Origin: Streptomyces roseicoloratus
GTDB taxonomy: Bacteria; Actinomycetota; Actinomycetes; Streptomycetales; Streptomycetaceae
Length of the DNA stretch: 64,000 nt
Direction of reading: 5' to 3'
NCBI RefSeq assembly: GCF_004117935.1
Contig: NZ_SDOY01000025.1
Coordinates: 1 to 64,000 of the forward strand
Shown here piece after piece: positions 1 through 8,402 of this stretch. The notes below the pieces were generated by a model. The model made no database searches and was not told where the DNA came from. It saw only the letters and a program-made list of their open reading frames with translations. The translations under genes were made by a program, and so were the position numbers. How positions within the stretch are numbered: the first letter of the stretch is position 1; the number at the start of each line of letters is the position of its first letter.

Positions 1-837
1 GGCCGGCCCGCCCCCGGCCGGCCCGCCGCCCCGGGGTCCACCGGCGACCTGCCCACCACCCCCGGCGCGCCCGAGCCGGTCTCGGATCCTTCCCGTGCCC
101 GCCTCAAAGGCGCCCTCGCCGCGGCCGCGGTCGTCGTTCTCGCCGTGCCCGGGGCCTATCTCGTCGGGCGCGTCGGCGACACGCCTCCCGGCGGCGCGGG
201 CGCGGCACCCGCCGGCACCGCGCCCGCGCCGCTGAGCGTCGGGATCAGCTCGTACAACTGGGCCGAGCCCTGCGGGCAGTACTTCCTGCTCGACCAGGAC
301 CCCGGCCACGTCCCGCCGCCGCCCCCGCCGCAGGACACCCGCACCTGGGGCCGCTCGCTCGGCGGCATCGACGGCGGGAACATGCAGCTTCAGCTCACCG
401 TCACCGGCCGCACCCAGGCACCCGTGGTGCTCGGCAGGCTCCACGTGCGGGTCGTCGAACGCGGCCGGCCCCTCGACCGCACCGCGTACGCGATGGGCGA
501 CGGCTGCGGCAGCGGGATCACCCCGCAGACCTTCGACGTCGACCTCGACGCACCCCGCCCGTACGTGAAGCCGGTCGCCGGACACGACGGGGACCGCGTC
601 GTCCCGGCCAAGGACTTCCCGTACAAGGTCGCCACCGGCGATCCCCAGGTGCTCAACCTCGACGTGCACACCGAGGAGCATGCCGCGGCCTGGTACCTCG
701 AGCTCGACTGGAGCAGCGGCGACGCCAAGGGCCGCATCCGGATCGACGACGGCGGCGAGCCGTTCCGCACCAGCGCCATCGAGGGGCGGCCGACGTACGG
801 CTACTGGCCCGACAAGGGCGCATGGGGGCGGCAGTGA
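1..837 (+). CDS. Membrane-anchored protein, C-terminal part (5' end outside window)
   Basis: The reading frame is open from the first base, so the gene starts upstream of the window. The visible part begins with a Pro/Ala-rich linker, followed by a single hydrophobic segment (about bases 106-170) preceded by basic residues, then about 220 residues of soluble sequence. That suggests an N-terminal cytoplasmic part, one membrane pass and an extracytoplasmic domain. The outer domain contains two Cys (near bases 270 and 503) that could pair, and a run of eight prolines split by one other residue. Some streptomycete proteins of this layout carry a helix-turn-helix domain at the N-terminus, but that part is not in view. 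I do not recognise the outer domain. A strong hairpin follows the stop codon. Confidence 0.7.
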   Translation, partial: GRPAPGRPAAPGSTGDLPTTPGAPEPVSDPSRARLKGALAAAAVVVLAVPGAYLVGRVGDTPPGGAGAAPAGTAPAPLSVGISSYNWAEPCGQYFLLDQDPGHVPPPPPPQDTRTWGRSLGGIDGGNMQLQLTVTGRTQAPVVLGRLHVRVVERGRPLDRTAYAMGDGCGSGITPQTFDVDLDAPRPYVKPVAGHDGDRVVPAKDFPYKVATGDPQVLNLDVHTEEHAAAWYLELDWSSGDAKGRIRIDDGGEPFRTSAIEGRPTYGYWPDKGAWGRQ

Positions 838-838
838 A

Positions 839-876
839 ACGGTGACGGCCCCGCCGCCGGGCGGGGCCGTCACCGT
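839..876. terminator. Bidirectional hairpin terminator
   Basis: Perfect 16-bp inverted repeat (839-854 and 861-876) with a 6-base loop, starting two bases after the stop of the upstream + gene and 24 bases before the stop of convergent argS. No T-tract follows, which is usual for streptomycete terminators. Confidence 0.8.
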
Positions 877-899
877 CTGCTGCCGCGTGTCGAGCCGGA

Positions 900-2675
900 T
901 CAGAGGCGCTCGGGCGTCCGGATGCCCAGCAGGGCCATGCCCTGGTGGAGGGTCCGGGCGGTGAGGTCCACCAGGAACAGACGGTTCTCCTTCAGCTCCC
1001 GCGTCTCCGCCTTCATGACCGGGCACTGGTCGTAGAACGCCGTCAGGTGCGAGGCCAGCTGGTAGAGGTACGCGGCCAGCTTGTGCGGTGCGTACTCCTC
1101 CGCCACCTCGGCGAGCGTGGCGCCGAACTGGTCCAGGTGCAGACCGAGGGCACGCTCGGCCGGAGCCAGCTCCAGCTCCGGGTGGGCGGCCGGCTCGGCA
1201 TCCGTCACGTTCCGCTTGATCGACTGGATGCGGGCGTACGCGTACTGCAGGTACACCGAGGTGTCACCGTTGAGCGACACCATCTGGTCCAGGTCGAACT
1301 TGTAGTCCCGGACGGCGGAGGTCGAGAGGTCGGCGTACTTCACCGCGCCGATGCCGACGTAGCGGCCGTTCTCGACGACCTCCTCGTCGGTGAGACCGGC
1401 CTTCTCCTTCTTCTCGGAGACGACGGCCGTCGCCCGCTCGATCGCCTCGTCCAGCAGGTCCACCAGCCGCACCGTCTCGCCCTCACGGGTCTTGAACGGC
1501 TTGCCGTCCTTGCCGAGGACCGTGCCGAAGGCCAGCTGGTGGGCCTTGACCTCGTCGTTCAGCCAGCCGGCCCGGCGGGCGGTCTCGAAGACCATCTTGA
1601 AGTGCAGCGACTGACGGGCGTCCACCACGTACAGCAGCGTCGACGCCTTCAGGTTCCGCACCCGGTCACGGATCGCGGACAGGTCCGTCGCCGCGTACCC
1701 GAAACCGCCGTCCGACTTCTGCACGATCAGCGGGACCGGGTTGCCGTCCGGGCCCTTCACGTCGTCGAAGAACACGCACAGCGCACCCTCCGAGCGGACC
1801 GCGACGCCCGACTCCTCGAGCAGGCTGCAGGTCTCCTGCAGCATGTCGTTGTAGCCGGACTCGCCGACGATGTCGGGGTCGCGGATGTCCATGTCGAGCT
1901 TCTCGAACACCGAGTAGAAGTAGATCTTCGACTCGTCGACGAACCGCTGCCACAGGGCGAGGGTCTCCTCGTCACCCGCCTGCAGGTCCACCACCCGGGC
2001 ACGCGCCCGCGTCTTGAACTCCTCGTCCGAGTCGAACAGCGCGCGCGACGCTTTGTAGAGCCGGTTCAGGTTGGACATGGCCTCCTCGCCGGAGACCTCC
2101 ACGTCCGTGCCCCGCTCCTTGTGGTCCAGCTCGTGCGGGTGCTCGATCAGGTACTGGATGAGCATGCCGAACTGGGTGCCCCAGTCGCCGATGTGGTGGC
2201 GGCGGACCACCGTCTCGCCCGTGAACTCCAGGATCTCCACCATCGCCGCGCCGATCACGGCGGAACGCAGGTGGCCGACGTGCATCTCCTTCGCCACGTT
2301 CGGCTGCGCGTAGTCGATCACCGTCGTGCCCGCCGACGCGTTGAACGGCACGCCGAGGCGGTCGTCCGCGGCACGCGCCGCCAGCGTGTTCACGATGGCG
2401 GCGTCGGACACCGTGATGTTGAGGAAGCCGGGGCCGGACACCTCGATGTCCTGCAGGACGTCGTTCGCCGGGATCGCCTCGACGACCTTGGTCGCCAGCT
2501 CACGCGGATTGCCCTTGAGCTGCTTGGCGAGCGCCAGGATGCCGTTGGCCTGGAAGTCGGCCCGGTCGCTTCGTCGCAGCAGCGGATCGGCGGACCCGGC
2601 CTCCGGCAGGGCTGCCGAGAGACCTTCCGCGAGACGCTGCTGCACGGTCGAAGCAAGGGAAGGGACCGAGGCCAT
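900..2675 (-). CDS. argS: Arginyl-tRNA synthetase
   Basis: Charges tRNA-Arg with arginine in the cytoplasm. The 591-residue product has the usual bacterial ArgRS order: an N-terminal Add-1 domain (about 1-110) and a catalytic Rossmann fold with the HIGH-type motif HVGH at residues 132-135. [14 protein letters not shown] segment sits where the class I KMSKS loop lies (many ArgRS lack a canonical KMSKS). The all-helical anticodon-binding domain is at the C-terminus (about 450-591). The gene is divergent from lysS across about 230 bp that contain two DnaA-box-like sequences. Length and motifs match the family, and nothing looks damaged. Confidence 0.97.
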   Translation of the reverse strand: MASVPSLASTVQQRLAEGLSAALPEAGSADPLLRRSDRADFQANGILALAKQLKGNPRELATKVVEAIPANDVLQDIEVSGPGFLNITVSDAAIVNTLAARAADDRLGVPFNASAGTTVIDYAQPNVAKEMHVGHLRSAVIGAAMVEILEFTGETVVRRHHIGDWGTQFGMLIQYLIEHPHELDHKERGTDVEVSGEEAMSNLNRLYKASRALFDSDEEFKTRARARVVDLQAGDEETLALWQRFVDESKIYFYSVFEKLDMDIRDPDIVGESGYNDMLQETCSLLEESGVAVRSEGALCVFFDDVKGPDGNPVPLIVQKSDGGFGYAATDLSAIRDRVRNLKASTLLYVVDARQSLHFKMVFETARRAGWLNDEVKAHQLAFGTVLGKDGKPFKTREGETVRLVDLLDEAIERATAVVSEKKEKAGLTDEEVVENGRYVGIGAVKYADLSTSAVRDYKFDLDQMVSLNGDTSVYLQYAYARIQSIKRNVTDAEPAAHPELELAPAERALGLHLDQFGATLAEVAEEYAPHKLAAYLYQLASHLTAFYDQCPVMKAETRELKENRLFLVDLTARTLHQGMALLGIRTPERL

Positions 2676-2757
2676 GAGCTTCCGTTCCTGTGATGGGAGT
2701 CGTACGGGCTTTATCGCTTGTCAAGTGTCCCACGGGCGGGCAACGTGTTTTCTCCCC

Positions 2758-2820
2758 TGTGGACAACGCCGGGACGGCGCCACCCGTTCGCGACCCCGGC
2801 ATGTTCTCCCCTGTGGACAA
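2758..2820. promoter_or_regulatory. Two DnaA-box-like sites between argS and lysS
   Basis: The nonamer TGTGGACAA occurs exactly at 2758-2766 and 2812-2820, same orientation, 54 bp apart. Its reverse complement, TTGTCCACA, equals the Streptomyces consensus DnaA box. Both lie inside a longer direct repeat (TCTCCCCTGTGGACAAC). Function is inferred. Confidence 0.5.
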
Positions 2821-2907
2821 CCTCGGAGCGCCGCCTTCCGTCTGGGAGAATGGCTGATGCGAGGGAAACAAGGTCAGCAAGGACCAAGGAAGAAGGACGA
2901 ACCGATC

Positions 2908-4629
2908 GTGGCTCAGAGCAGCACCGAGACCGACTGGGTCTCCCGTTTCGCGGACGAGGTCATCGCCGAATCGGAGCGACGTGCGCCTGGCAAACCGGTC
3001 GTCGTCGCCTCCGGCCTCTCCCCGTCCGGCCCCATCCACCTCGGCAACCTCCGCGAGGTCATGACCCCGCACCTGGTCGCCGACGAGATCCGCCGCCGCG
3101 GCCACGAGGTCCGCCACCTGATCTCCTGGGACGACTACGACCGCTACCGCAAGGTGCCCAACGGCGTCGCCGGCATCGACGAGACCTGGGCCGAGCACAT
3201 CGGCAAGCCGCTGACGTCCGTCCCGGCCCCGGCCGGCTCGCCGCACGCCAACTGGGCCGAGCACTTCAAGGCCGCCATGGTCGAGGCGCTCGCCGAGCTC
3301 GGCGTCGAGTACGACCCCATCAGCCAGACCGAGCAGTACACCTCCGGCGTCTACCGCGAGCAGATCCTGCACGCCATGCGCCACCGCGCCGACATCGACG
3401 CCATCCTCGACCAGTACCGCACCAAGAAGGCGCCGAAGAAGCAGTCCCAGAAGCCCGTCGACGAGGCCGAGCTCGAAGCCGCCGAAGGCTCCGGCGCGGC
3501 CGCCGAGGACGACGGCTCCGGCGGCGGCGCCGGCTACTTCCCGTACAAGCCCTACTGCGGTCGGTGCGAGAAGGACCTCACCACCGTCACCTCCTACGAC
3601 GACGACACCACCGAGCTCGCCTACACCTGCTCCGCCTGCGGCTTCGCCGAGACCGTCAAGCTCAGCGAGTTCAACCGCGGCAAGCTGGTCTGGAAGGTCG
3701 ACTGGCCCATGCGCTGGGCCTACGAGGGCGTCATCTTCGAGCCCTCCGGCGTCGACCACTCCTCGCCCGGCTCGTCCTTCCAGGTAGGCGGCCAGATCGT
3801 CGGCATCTTCGACGGCGTCCAGCCCATCGGCCCCATGTACGCCTTCGTCGGCATCAGCGGCATGGCCAAGATGTCCTCCTCCAAGGGCGGCGTCCCCACC
3901 GCGGCCGACGCCCTGCAGATCATGGAGCCCCAGCTGCTGCGCTGGCTGTACGCGCGCCGCAGGCCCAACCAGTCCTTCAAGATCGCCTTCGACCAGGAGA
4001 TCCAGCGGCTCTACGACGAGTGGGACAAGCTCGAGGCCAAGGTCGCCGACGGCACCGTCCTCCCGGCCGACGCCGCCGCCCACGCCCGCGCGGCCCGCAC
4101 CGCCGCCGGCGAGCTGCCCCGCACGCCGCGCCCGCTGCCGTACCGCACGCTCGCCTCCGTCGTCGACATCACCGCCGGCCACGACGAGCAGACGCTGCGC
4201 ATCCTCGGCGAGCTCGACCCGGACAACCCCGTCACCTCCCTCGACGAGGTCCGCCCGCGCCTGGACCGCGCCGAGAACTGGATCACCAACCAGGTCCCGG
4301 CCGGCCAGCGCACCATCGTCCGCGACGAGCCCGACACCGAGCTCCTCGGCTCCCTCGACGACGAGGGCCGCGAGTCCCTGCGGCTGCTCCTGGAAGGCCT
4401 GGACAGCCACTGGTCCCTCGACGGCCTCACCACCCTCGTCTACGGCGTCCCCAAGGTCATGGCCGGCCTCACCCCCGACGCCAAGCCCACCCCGGAGCTC
4501 AAGCTCGCCCAGCGCTCGTTCTTCGCCCTGCTCTACAAGCTCCTCGTCAGCCGCGAGACGGGCCCCCGCCTGCCCACGCTGCTGCTCGCGGTCGGAGCGG
4601 ACCGGGTGCGCAAGCTGATCGGCGCCTGA
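2908..4629 (+). CDS. lysS: Lysyl-tRNA synthetase, class I (archaeal type)
   Basis: Charges tRNA-Lys. It is a class I LysRS, unrelated in fold to the class II enzyme of most bacteria. The 573-residue product shows the HIGH-type signature HLGN at 44-47 and a KMSSS signature at about 322-326. Between them a zinc-ribbon-like insert has Cys at 217/220 and 241/244. An acidic/Ala-rich low-complexity stretch lies just before the ribbon. I chose GTG 2908 because AAGGA lies about 10 bases upstream and the conserved N-terminus begins there; the frame stays open upstream but codes only arginine/proline-rich noise. It is divergent from argS and ends at a strong terminator. Confidence 0.93.
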   Translation: MAQSSTETDWVSRFADEVIAESERRAPGKPVVVASGLSPSGPIHLGNLREVMTPHLVADEIRRRGHEVRHLISWDDYDRYRKVPNGVAGIDETWAEHIGKPLTSVPAPAGSPHANWAEHFKAAMVEALAELGVEYDPISQTEQYTSGVYREQILHAMRHRADIDAILDQYRTKKAPKKQSQKPVDEAELEAAEGSGAAAEDDGSGGGAGYFPYKPYCGRCEKDLTTVTSYDDDTTELAYTCSACGFAETVKLSEFNRGKLVWKVDWPMRWAYEGVIFEPSGVDHSSPGSSFQVGGQIVGIFDGVQPIGPMYAFVGISGMAKMSSSKGGVPTAADALQIMEPQLLRWLYARRRPNQSFKIAFDQEIQRLYDEWDKLEAKVADGTVLPADAAAHARAARTAAGELPRTPRPLPYRTLASVVDITAGHDEQTLRILGELDPDNPVTSLDEVRPRLDRAENWITNQVPAGQRTIVRDEPDTELLGSLDDEGRESLRLLLEGLDSHWSLDGLTTLVYGVPKVMAGLTPDAKPTPELKLAQRSFFALLYKLLVSRETGPRLPTLLLAVGADRVRKLIGA

Positions 4630-4650
4630 GCCACCGCCGCCCGGCGAGCG

Positions 4651-4705
4651 GGCAACGGAAACCGCCCTCCTCCGAGTCCTTCGGAGGAGGGCGGTTTCCG
4701 TTGCC
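4651..4705. terminator. 25-bp perfect inverted repeat between convergent genes
   Basis: Arms 4651-4675 and 4681-4705 are perfectly complementary over 25 bp with a 5-base loop. It lies between lysS (+) and the DUF2637 gene (-), so it can terminate both. Confidence 0.88.
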
Positions 4706-4778
4706 GGCGCCGTGCGTCGTGGCCCCGCAGCGCGGCTGCGACGTGCCGCGGGGTGAAGTGCGGCTACGCGGAGTGCGG

Positions 4779-6143
4779 CTACGGAGTGTTGTTCTCCGCC
4801 CACTCCTCCTCGATGCGCCGGCGCAGCTGCGGGGTCAGTTCCCGCAGGATCGACGAGCTGCGGGGGTGCGTGATCCCGTACGTGTCACTGAGCCAGATGT
4901 CGAGCTGCTCGGAGTTCGGGAACTCCTGCTTCTCCTCGACGTAGTCCCACATCGCCTTGTACGCGGCATCCGCGAACTCGTCCGGCGACGGCTGCTCGTC
5001 CACGAACTCCTGGTACTCCTCGAACTGCTCCGGCCCCGGCGGCGGCACATCGTCCGGGCCCTGCGGAATCGGCACCGGAATCGGCTCCAGGCCCTCCACG
5101 ATCTGCGGGGCGTACGTGCCCTGGTACGCCTCCGGCGACACCTGCTGGGCCAGGAACCACGGGTTGCCCGCCTCCGCCGCCTCCGCCGCCGACTGCGGCA
5201 TCGGCTGCGGCCCCGGCTGACCCGGCCCCGGCTGACCCGGCACCTGGCCCTGACCGACGACCTGACCCGGCATCGGCTGACCCGGCACCTGGCCCTGACC
5301 GGGGATCTGGCCCGGGACCTGCACCTGGCCCTGCGGGCGCGACTGCTCCAGCTCCGGCGTCGCCCCCGCCGCCACCATCGCCGGAACCTGGACCCCGCCC
5401 TGCACCTGGCCCTGCCCCTGGCCCGCCACCGGCGGCGACGGAGGCAGCAGCACCGGCTCGATGCCCGCCGCCGCCAGCCCCGCCGGCGCCGTCTCCGACA
5501 ACGGCACGCCCAGATGCGCGAGCCGCAGCGGCATCAACGCCTCCACCGGCGCCTTGCGCCGCCACGCCCGGCCGAACCGGGCCTGCAGCCGCGCCTGGTA
5601 GATCAGCCGGTCCTGCTCCAGCTTGATCACCTGCTCGTACGACCGCAGCTCCCACAGCTTCATCCGCCGCCACAGCCGGAACGTCGGGATCGGCGACAGC
5701 AGCCAGCGCGTCAGCCGCACACCCTCCATGTGCTTGTCCGCCGTGATGTCCGCGATCCGGCCGACCGCGTGTCGCGCCGCCTCGACCGCGACCACGAACA
5801 GCACCGGGATCACCGCGTGCATCCCCACGCCCAGCGGGTCCGGCCACGCCGCCGCGCCGTTGAACGCGATCGTCGCCGCGGTCAGCACCCAGGCCGTCTG
5901 CCGCAGCAGCGGGAACGGAATGCGGATCCACGTCAGCAGCAGATCCAGCGCGAGCAGCACACAGATGCCCGCGTCGATGCCGATCGGGAAGAAGTACGAG
6001 AAGGTGCCGAAGCCCTTGTCGACGGCGAGCTCGCGCACCGCCGCGTACGAGCCGGCGAAACCGATACCGGCGATGATCACCGCACCCGCGACGACCATGC
6101 CGATGAGTATCCGGTGCGTGCGTGTCAGCTGCATCGCGGCCAC
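4779..6143 (-). CDS. DUF2637 (SpdB-like) membrane protein
   Basis: Predicted integral membrane protein of 454 residues. The N-terminal 170 residues hold about four hydrophobic segments separated by short loops and match the DUF2637 family, which includes the plasmid spread protein SpdB and many chromosomal streptomycete proteins of unknown role. A basic cytoplasmic region follows (Trp/Arg-rich, about 170-220). The next part is a Gln/Pro/Gly-rich tract with imperfect GQVPGQP-type repeats (about 4 copies, bases 5210-5340), and the C-terminus is an acidic helical region. GTG 6143 is preferred because GGGAGG lies 8 bases upstream; ATG 6134 is the alternative. Function unknown; involvement in DNA transfer is only a family association. 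Confidence 0.85.
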   Translation of the reverse strand: MAAMQLTRTHRILIGMVVAGAVIIAGIGFAGSYAAVRELAVDKGFGTFSYFFPIGIDAGICVLLALDLLLTWIRIPFPLLRQTAWVLTAATIAFNGAAAWPDPLGVGMHAVIPVLFVVAVEAARHAVGRIADITADKHMEGVRLTRWLLSPIPTFRLWRRMKLWELRSYEQVIKLEQDRLIYQARLQARFGRAWRRKAPVEALMPLRLAHLGVPLSETAPAGLAAAGIEPVLLPPSPPVAGQGQGQVQGGVQVPAMVAAGATPELEQSRPQGQVQVPGQIPGQGQVPGQPMPGQVVGQGQVPGQPGPGQPGPQPMPQSAAEAAEAGNPWFLAQQVSPEAYQGTYAPQIVEGLEPIPVPIPQGPDDVPPPGPEQFEEYQEFVDEQPSPDEFADAAYKAMWDYVEEKQEFPNSEQLDIWLSDTYGITHPRSSSILRELTPQLRRRIEEEWAENNTP

Positions 6144-6261
6144 CCGCGATCCCTCCCGTCGATCGACATCTCGCGGGCACAGACTGGCACATGTGCGCGA
6201 AGCCCGACCCTCTGGGGAGGGACGGGCTCCGTGCAAAACCGTACAAACGATCCCAGGTCGG

Positions 6262-6996
6262 CTACTTGTTGGCCGCCGCGACCGCCGCCACGGCCTCCTT
6301 CGCCGCGTTCACCGCGCCGTCCCGGATCGACTTCTCCGACGGGGCGTCGGCACCCTCGTAACCGGCACCGTTGTAGGACAGCAGCACCACCACGTTGCCG
6401 GTACGGGCCACCACCGACGCGTAACGGAAGTCCTCGTTCGCCTTGCGCAGTTCGTACGTCACCGTGTCCGCCTGGTCACCCACACCCGAGGCCGGCGCCG
6501 TACGCAGCTTCTTCGCGCCCTCGGTCGCCTGGACCTTCGCCAGCTCCTTGGCGTAGTTGTCCGCGGCCCGCTCCTGACCGCTGCCGAGCGTCGCGTCCGA
6601 CTCGTACCGGTAGAAGGACACGTCCAGCCAGCGGTACTGCGAACCCTTCGTGCCCTTGTCCTCCAGACCGTTCCACGAACAGCCGCCACGGCTGCCGGCG
6701 TCACTGGACGGAGTCTCCGTGCCCTTCTTGTTCTTCGCCTTCGGCACGAGGCTCTCGATCGTCTTCGCCGACAACGACGAGCAGACCTGCGGCAGCTCCG
6801 CGAACTTCGCCGGCTCCACCGACTTCGTCGACTGCGTGGCCTTCGGCGTCGCCGACGCCGACGACCCCGCCTTGTCCCCCGAACCGGAACCCCCGTCACC
6901 GGAGTCCGAACCGGAAGAGCAGCCGACGGCGACGAGCATCACCGGGACGGCGGCACAGGCGAGTATGCGGGAGAGTCGCGGGGCTGATCGCTGCAT
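6262..6996 (-). CDS. DUF3558 lipoprotein
   Basis: Exported lipoprotein of 244 residues. The N-terminus is basic, then hydrophobic, and ends in a lipobox AVGC with the acylated Cys at about residue 26. A Ser/Gly/Lys-rich linker follows. The globular part carries the DUF3558 pattern: an early Cys (CSSLS), a central CSWNG motif that is probably disulfide-linked to it, then alternating beta strands. ATG 6996 is chosen because AAGGA precedes it and the signal sequence starts there. DUF3558 proteins are abundant in streptomycetes and mycobacteria, with no settled function. A second member follows upstream on the same strand. Confidence 0.88.
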   Translation of the reverse strand: MQRSAPRLSRILACAAVPVMLVAVGCSSGSDSGDGGSGSGDKAGSSASATPKATQSTKSVEPAKFAELPQVCSSLSAKTIESLVPKAKNKKGTETPSSDAGSRGGCSWNGLEDKGTKGSQYRWLDVSFYRYESDATLGSGQERAADNYAKELAKVQATEGAKKLRTAPASGVGDQADTVTYELRKANEDFRYASVVARTGNVVVLLSYNGAGYEGADAPSEKSIRDGAVNAAKEAVAAVAAANK

Positions 6997-7129
6997 GGTT
7001 CCTTCAGTCGCTTGTCGTACGGTCCGGGCGCCTGGCACGCGTCCGGGCCGCCGGCGGCCGGCTGCCGACGGGCGGGATACGCCGACACGTTACGTGGTCC
7101 CGACCCGCTCACGGAGCGGGACCGAACCG

Positions 7130-8227
7130 CTACTCCTCCAGCCGCTCCGCCAGCAGACGCGCCAGATTCCGGGCCTTTTCCTGCAGTTCCCTGCTGTCCG
7201 GCACCTCCGCCGAGGTGGTCGTCTGCTCCTCGTACGACACCGTCACGATGACGTTCGATGTGCGGAACACCACGCTCACCAGCCGCCGCGCACCCGACGC
7301 ACCGGGCGTCGCGAGCGTGTCCTTCAGGAACGCCACGTCACCCAGACCCTCGAGAACACGGTTCTCCAGACCCGTCGTCGGCGTGGCAGGCGAGACGGGC
7401 GTGGCGGGCGGCGTGGCCGCACCCGCCGAGGCCGCCGCGCCGGGCCCCGGGGCCGCACCCGCGCCGGCCGGCGACGCCGCCTGGGTCGGCGGAGGCGCGA
7501 GCGGACCCTGCGGCTGAAGACCGGCGAACGGGGAAACCGCCCCCGCGCCCGACCGCGCACCCACCGCGCCAGACGCACCGGACGCACCGGACGCACCCTG
7601 CGCCCCCGCGCCGGCACCGGCGGCCTTGGCGGGCGGGGCGCCGCCACCCGACGGCGTTCCCGCCGTACCCGACGTATCCGACGGCACGCCCGGCGTGCCC
7701 GGCGTGCCCGACGGCGTGCCGGGCGTCACCGGAGCCGTCGGCGGCGCCGCGATCCCCGCCGCGGCCTGCTTCCTGCCGTACACCTCCTGCGCCCGGTCGT
7801 CGTCGCTGACCGTCGGGTCGTAGGACACCACCCGCTCGACGTCGAGCGTCAGCCGGTGCGTGGCGTCGGGGCCGTCCGCCTTCCAGCCGCAGCCCACCCG
7901 CCGGTCCGTGTCGAACGTCGGCGCCGAGGTGCCGCGGTAGACCCGGTCCCGCTCGGGCTCGGGCAGCCCCGAGGCCCCCGGCAGCAGGTCCTTCAGCGTG
8001 GTCGCCGGGACGGCGCCGCACGGCTCGAACAGCGTGCGGTAGCGGCCCGGCGCCGCCGTCGGAGCGGCGGGACCCGCCTTCGAGTCGACCGCCTCGGTGT
8101 CCGGGGAACCATCGGCGGAACAGCCCGAAAGGCCGATCCCGAGACCGAGGGCCAGCGCGACCGCGGAGAGCGCCGCGGAACCGGACCGACCAGGCGCGCG
8201 GCCCGGTGCGTACGCCTTGCGCTGCAC
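7130..8227 (-). CDS. DUF3558-like lipoprotein with long Pro/Ala/Gly linker
   Basis: Exported lipoprotein of 365 residues. A signal peptide ends in a lipobox GLSGC. An N-terminal half has conserved Cys pairs (FEPCG and GCGWK), then comes a 120-residue Pro/Ala/Gly/Thr-rich region with PGTPSGTPG-type repeats, and a short C-terminal domain with the YEEQTTTS strand typical of DUF3558. The linker appears to have been inserted within the domain, so the two halves flank low-complexity sequence. GTG 8227 is preferred because GGGAG lies about 9 bases upstream. It lies 133 bp upstream of the other DUF3558 gene and is probably co-transcribed with it. It is divergent from rtcB. Confidence 0.8.
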   Translation of the reverse strand: MQRKAYAPGRAPGRSGSAALSAVALALGLGIGLSGCSADGSPDTEAVDSKAGPAAPTAAPGRYRTLFEPCGAVPATTLKDLLPGASGLPEPERDRVYRGTSAPTFDTDRRVGCGWKADGPDATHRLTLDVERVVSYDPTVSDDDRAQEVYGRKQAAAGIAAPPTAPVTPGTPSGTPGTPGVPSDTSGTAGTPSGGGAPPAKAAGAGAGAQGASGASGASGAVGARSGAGAVSPFAGLQPQGPLAPPPTQAASPAGAGAAPGPGAAASAGAATPPATPVSPATPTTGLENRVLEGLGDVAFLKDTLATPGASGARRLVSVVFRTSNVIVTVSYEEQTTTSAEVPDSRELQEKARNLARLLAERLEE

Positions 8228-8402
8228 GATCCCAGGCTCCCTTCTCCGGGGGTGTCCCCCCGAAAACTGTTTGCTGCTCCGCATGGCGCGGTGAACACAA
8301 TGTCTATCGCAAGCGCAGCCGTCGATGCCGGTCCGTGGTCACCTGTACGGGCTTTGGTTCCGGTTTTTGCGTTATCAGGCTTTTCGGGGGAAGTGGGTGG
8401 AC

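Noticed and set aside
945..2693. Long open frame antisense to argS
   Set aside because: Val/Arg/Leu-rich mirror sequence that results from GC codon bias; argS on the other strand is complete.
2326..2907. N-terminal extension of lysS
   Set aside because: The frame is open but codes Arg/Ser-rich noise overlapping argS; ribosome binding site and homology start at 2908.
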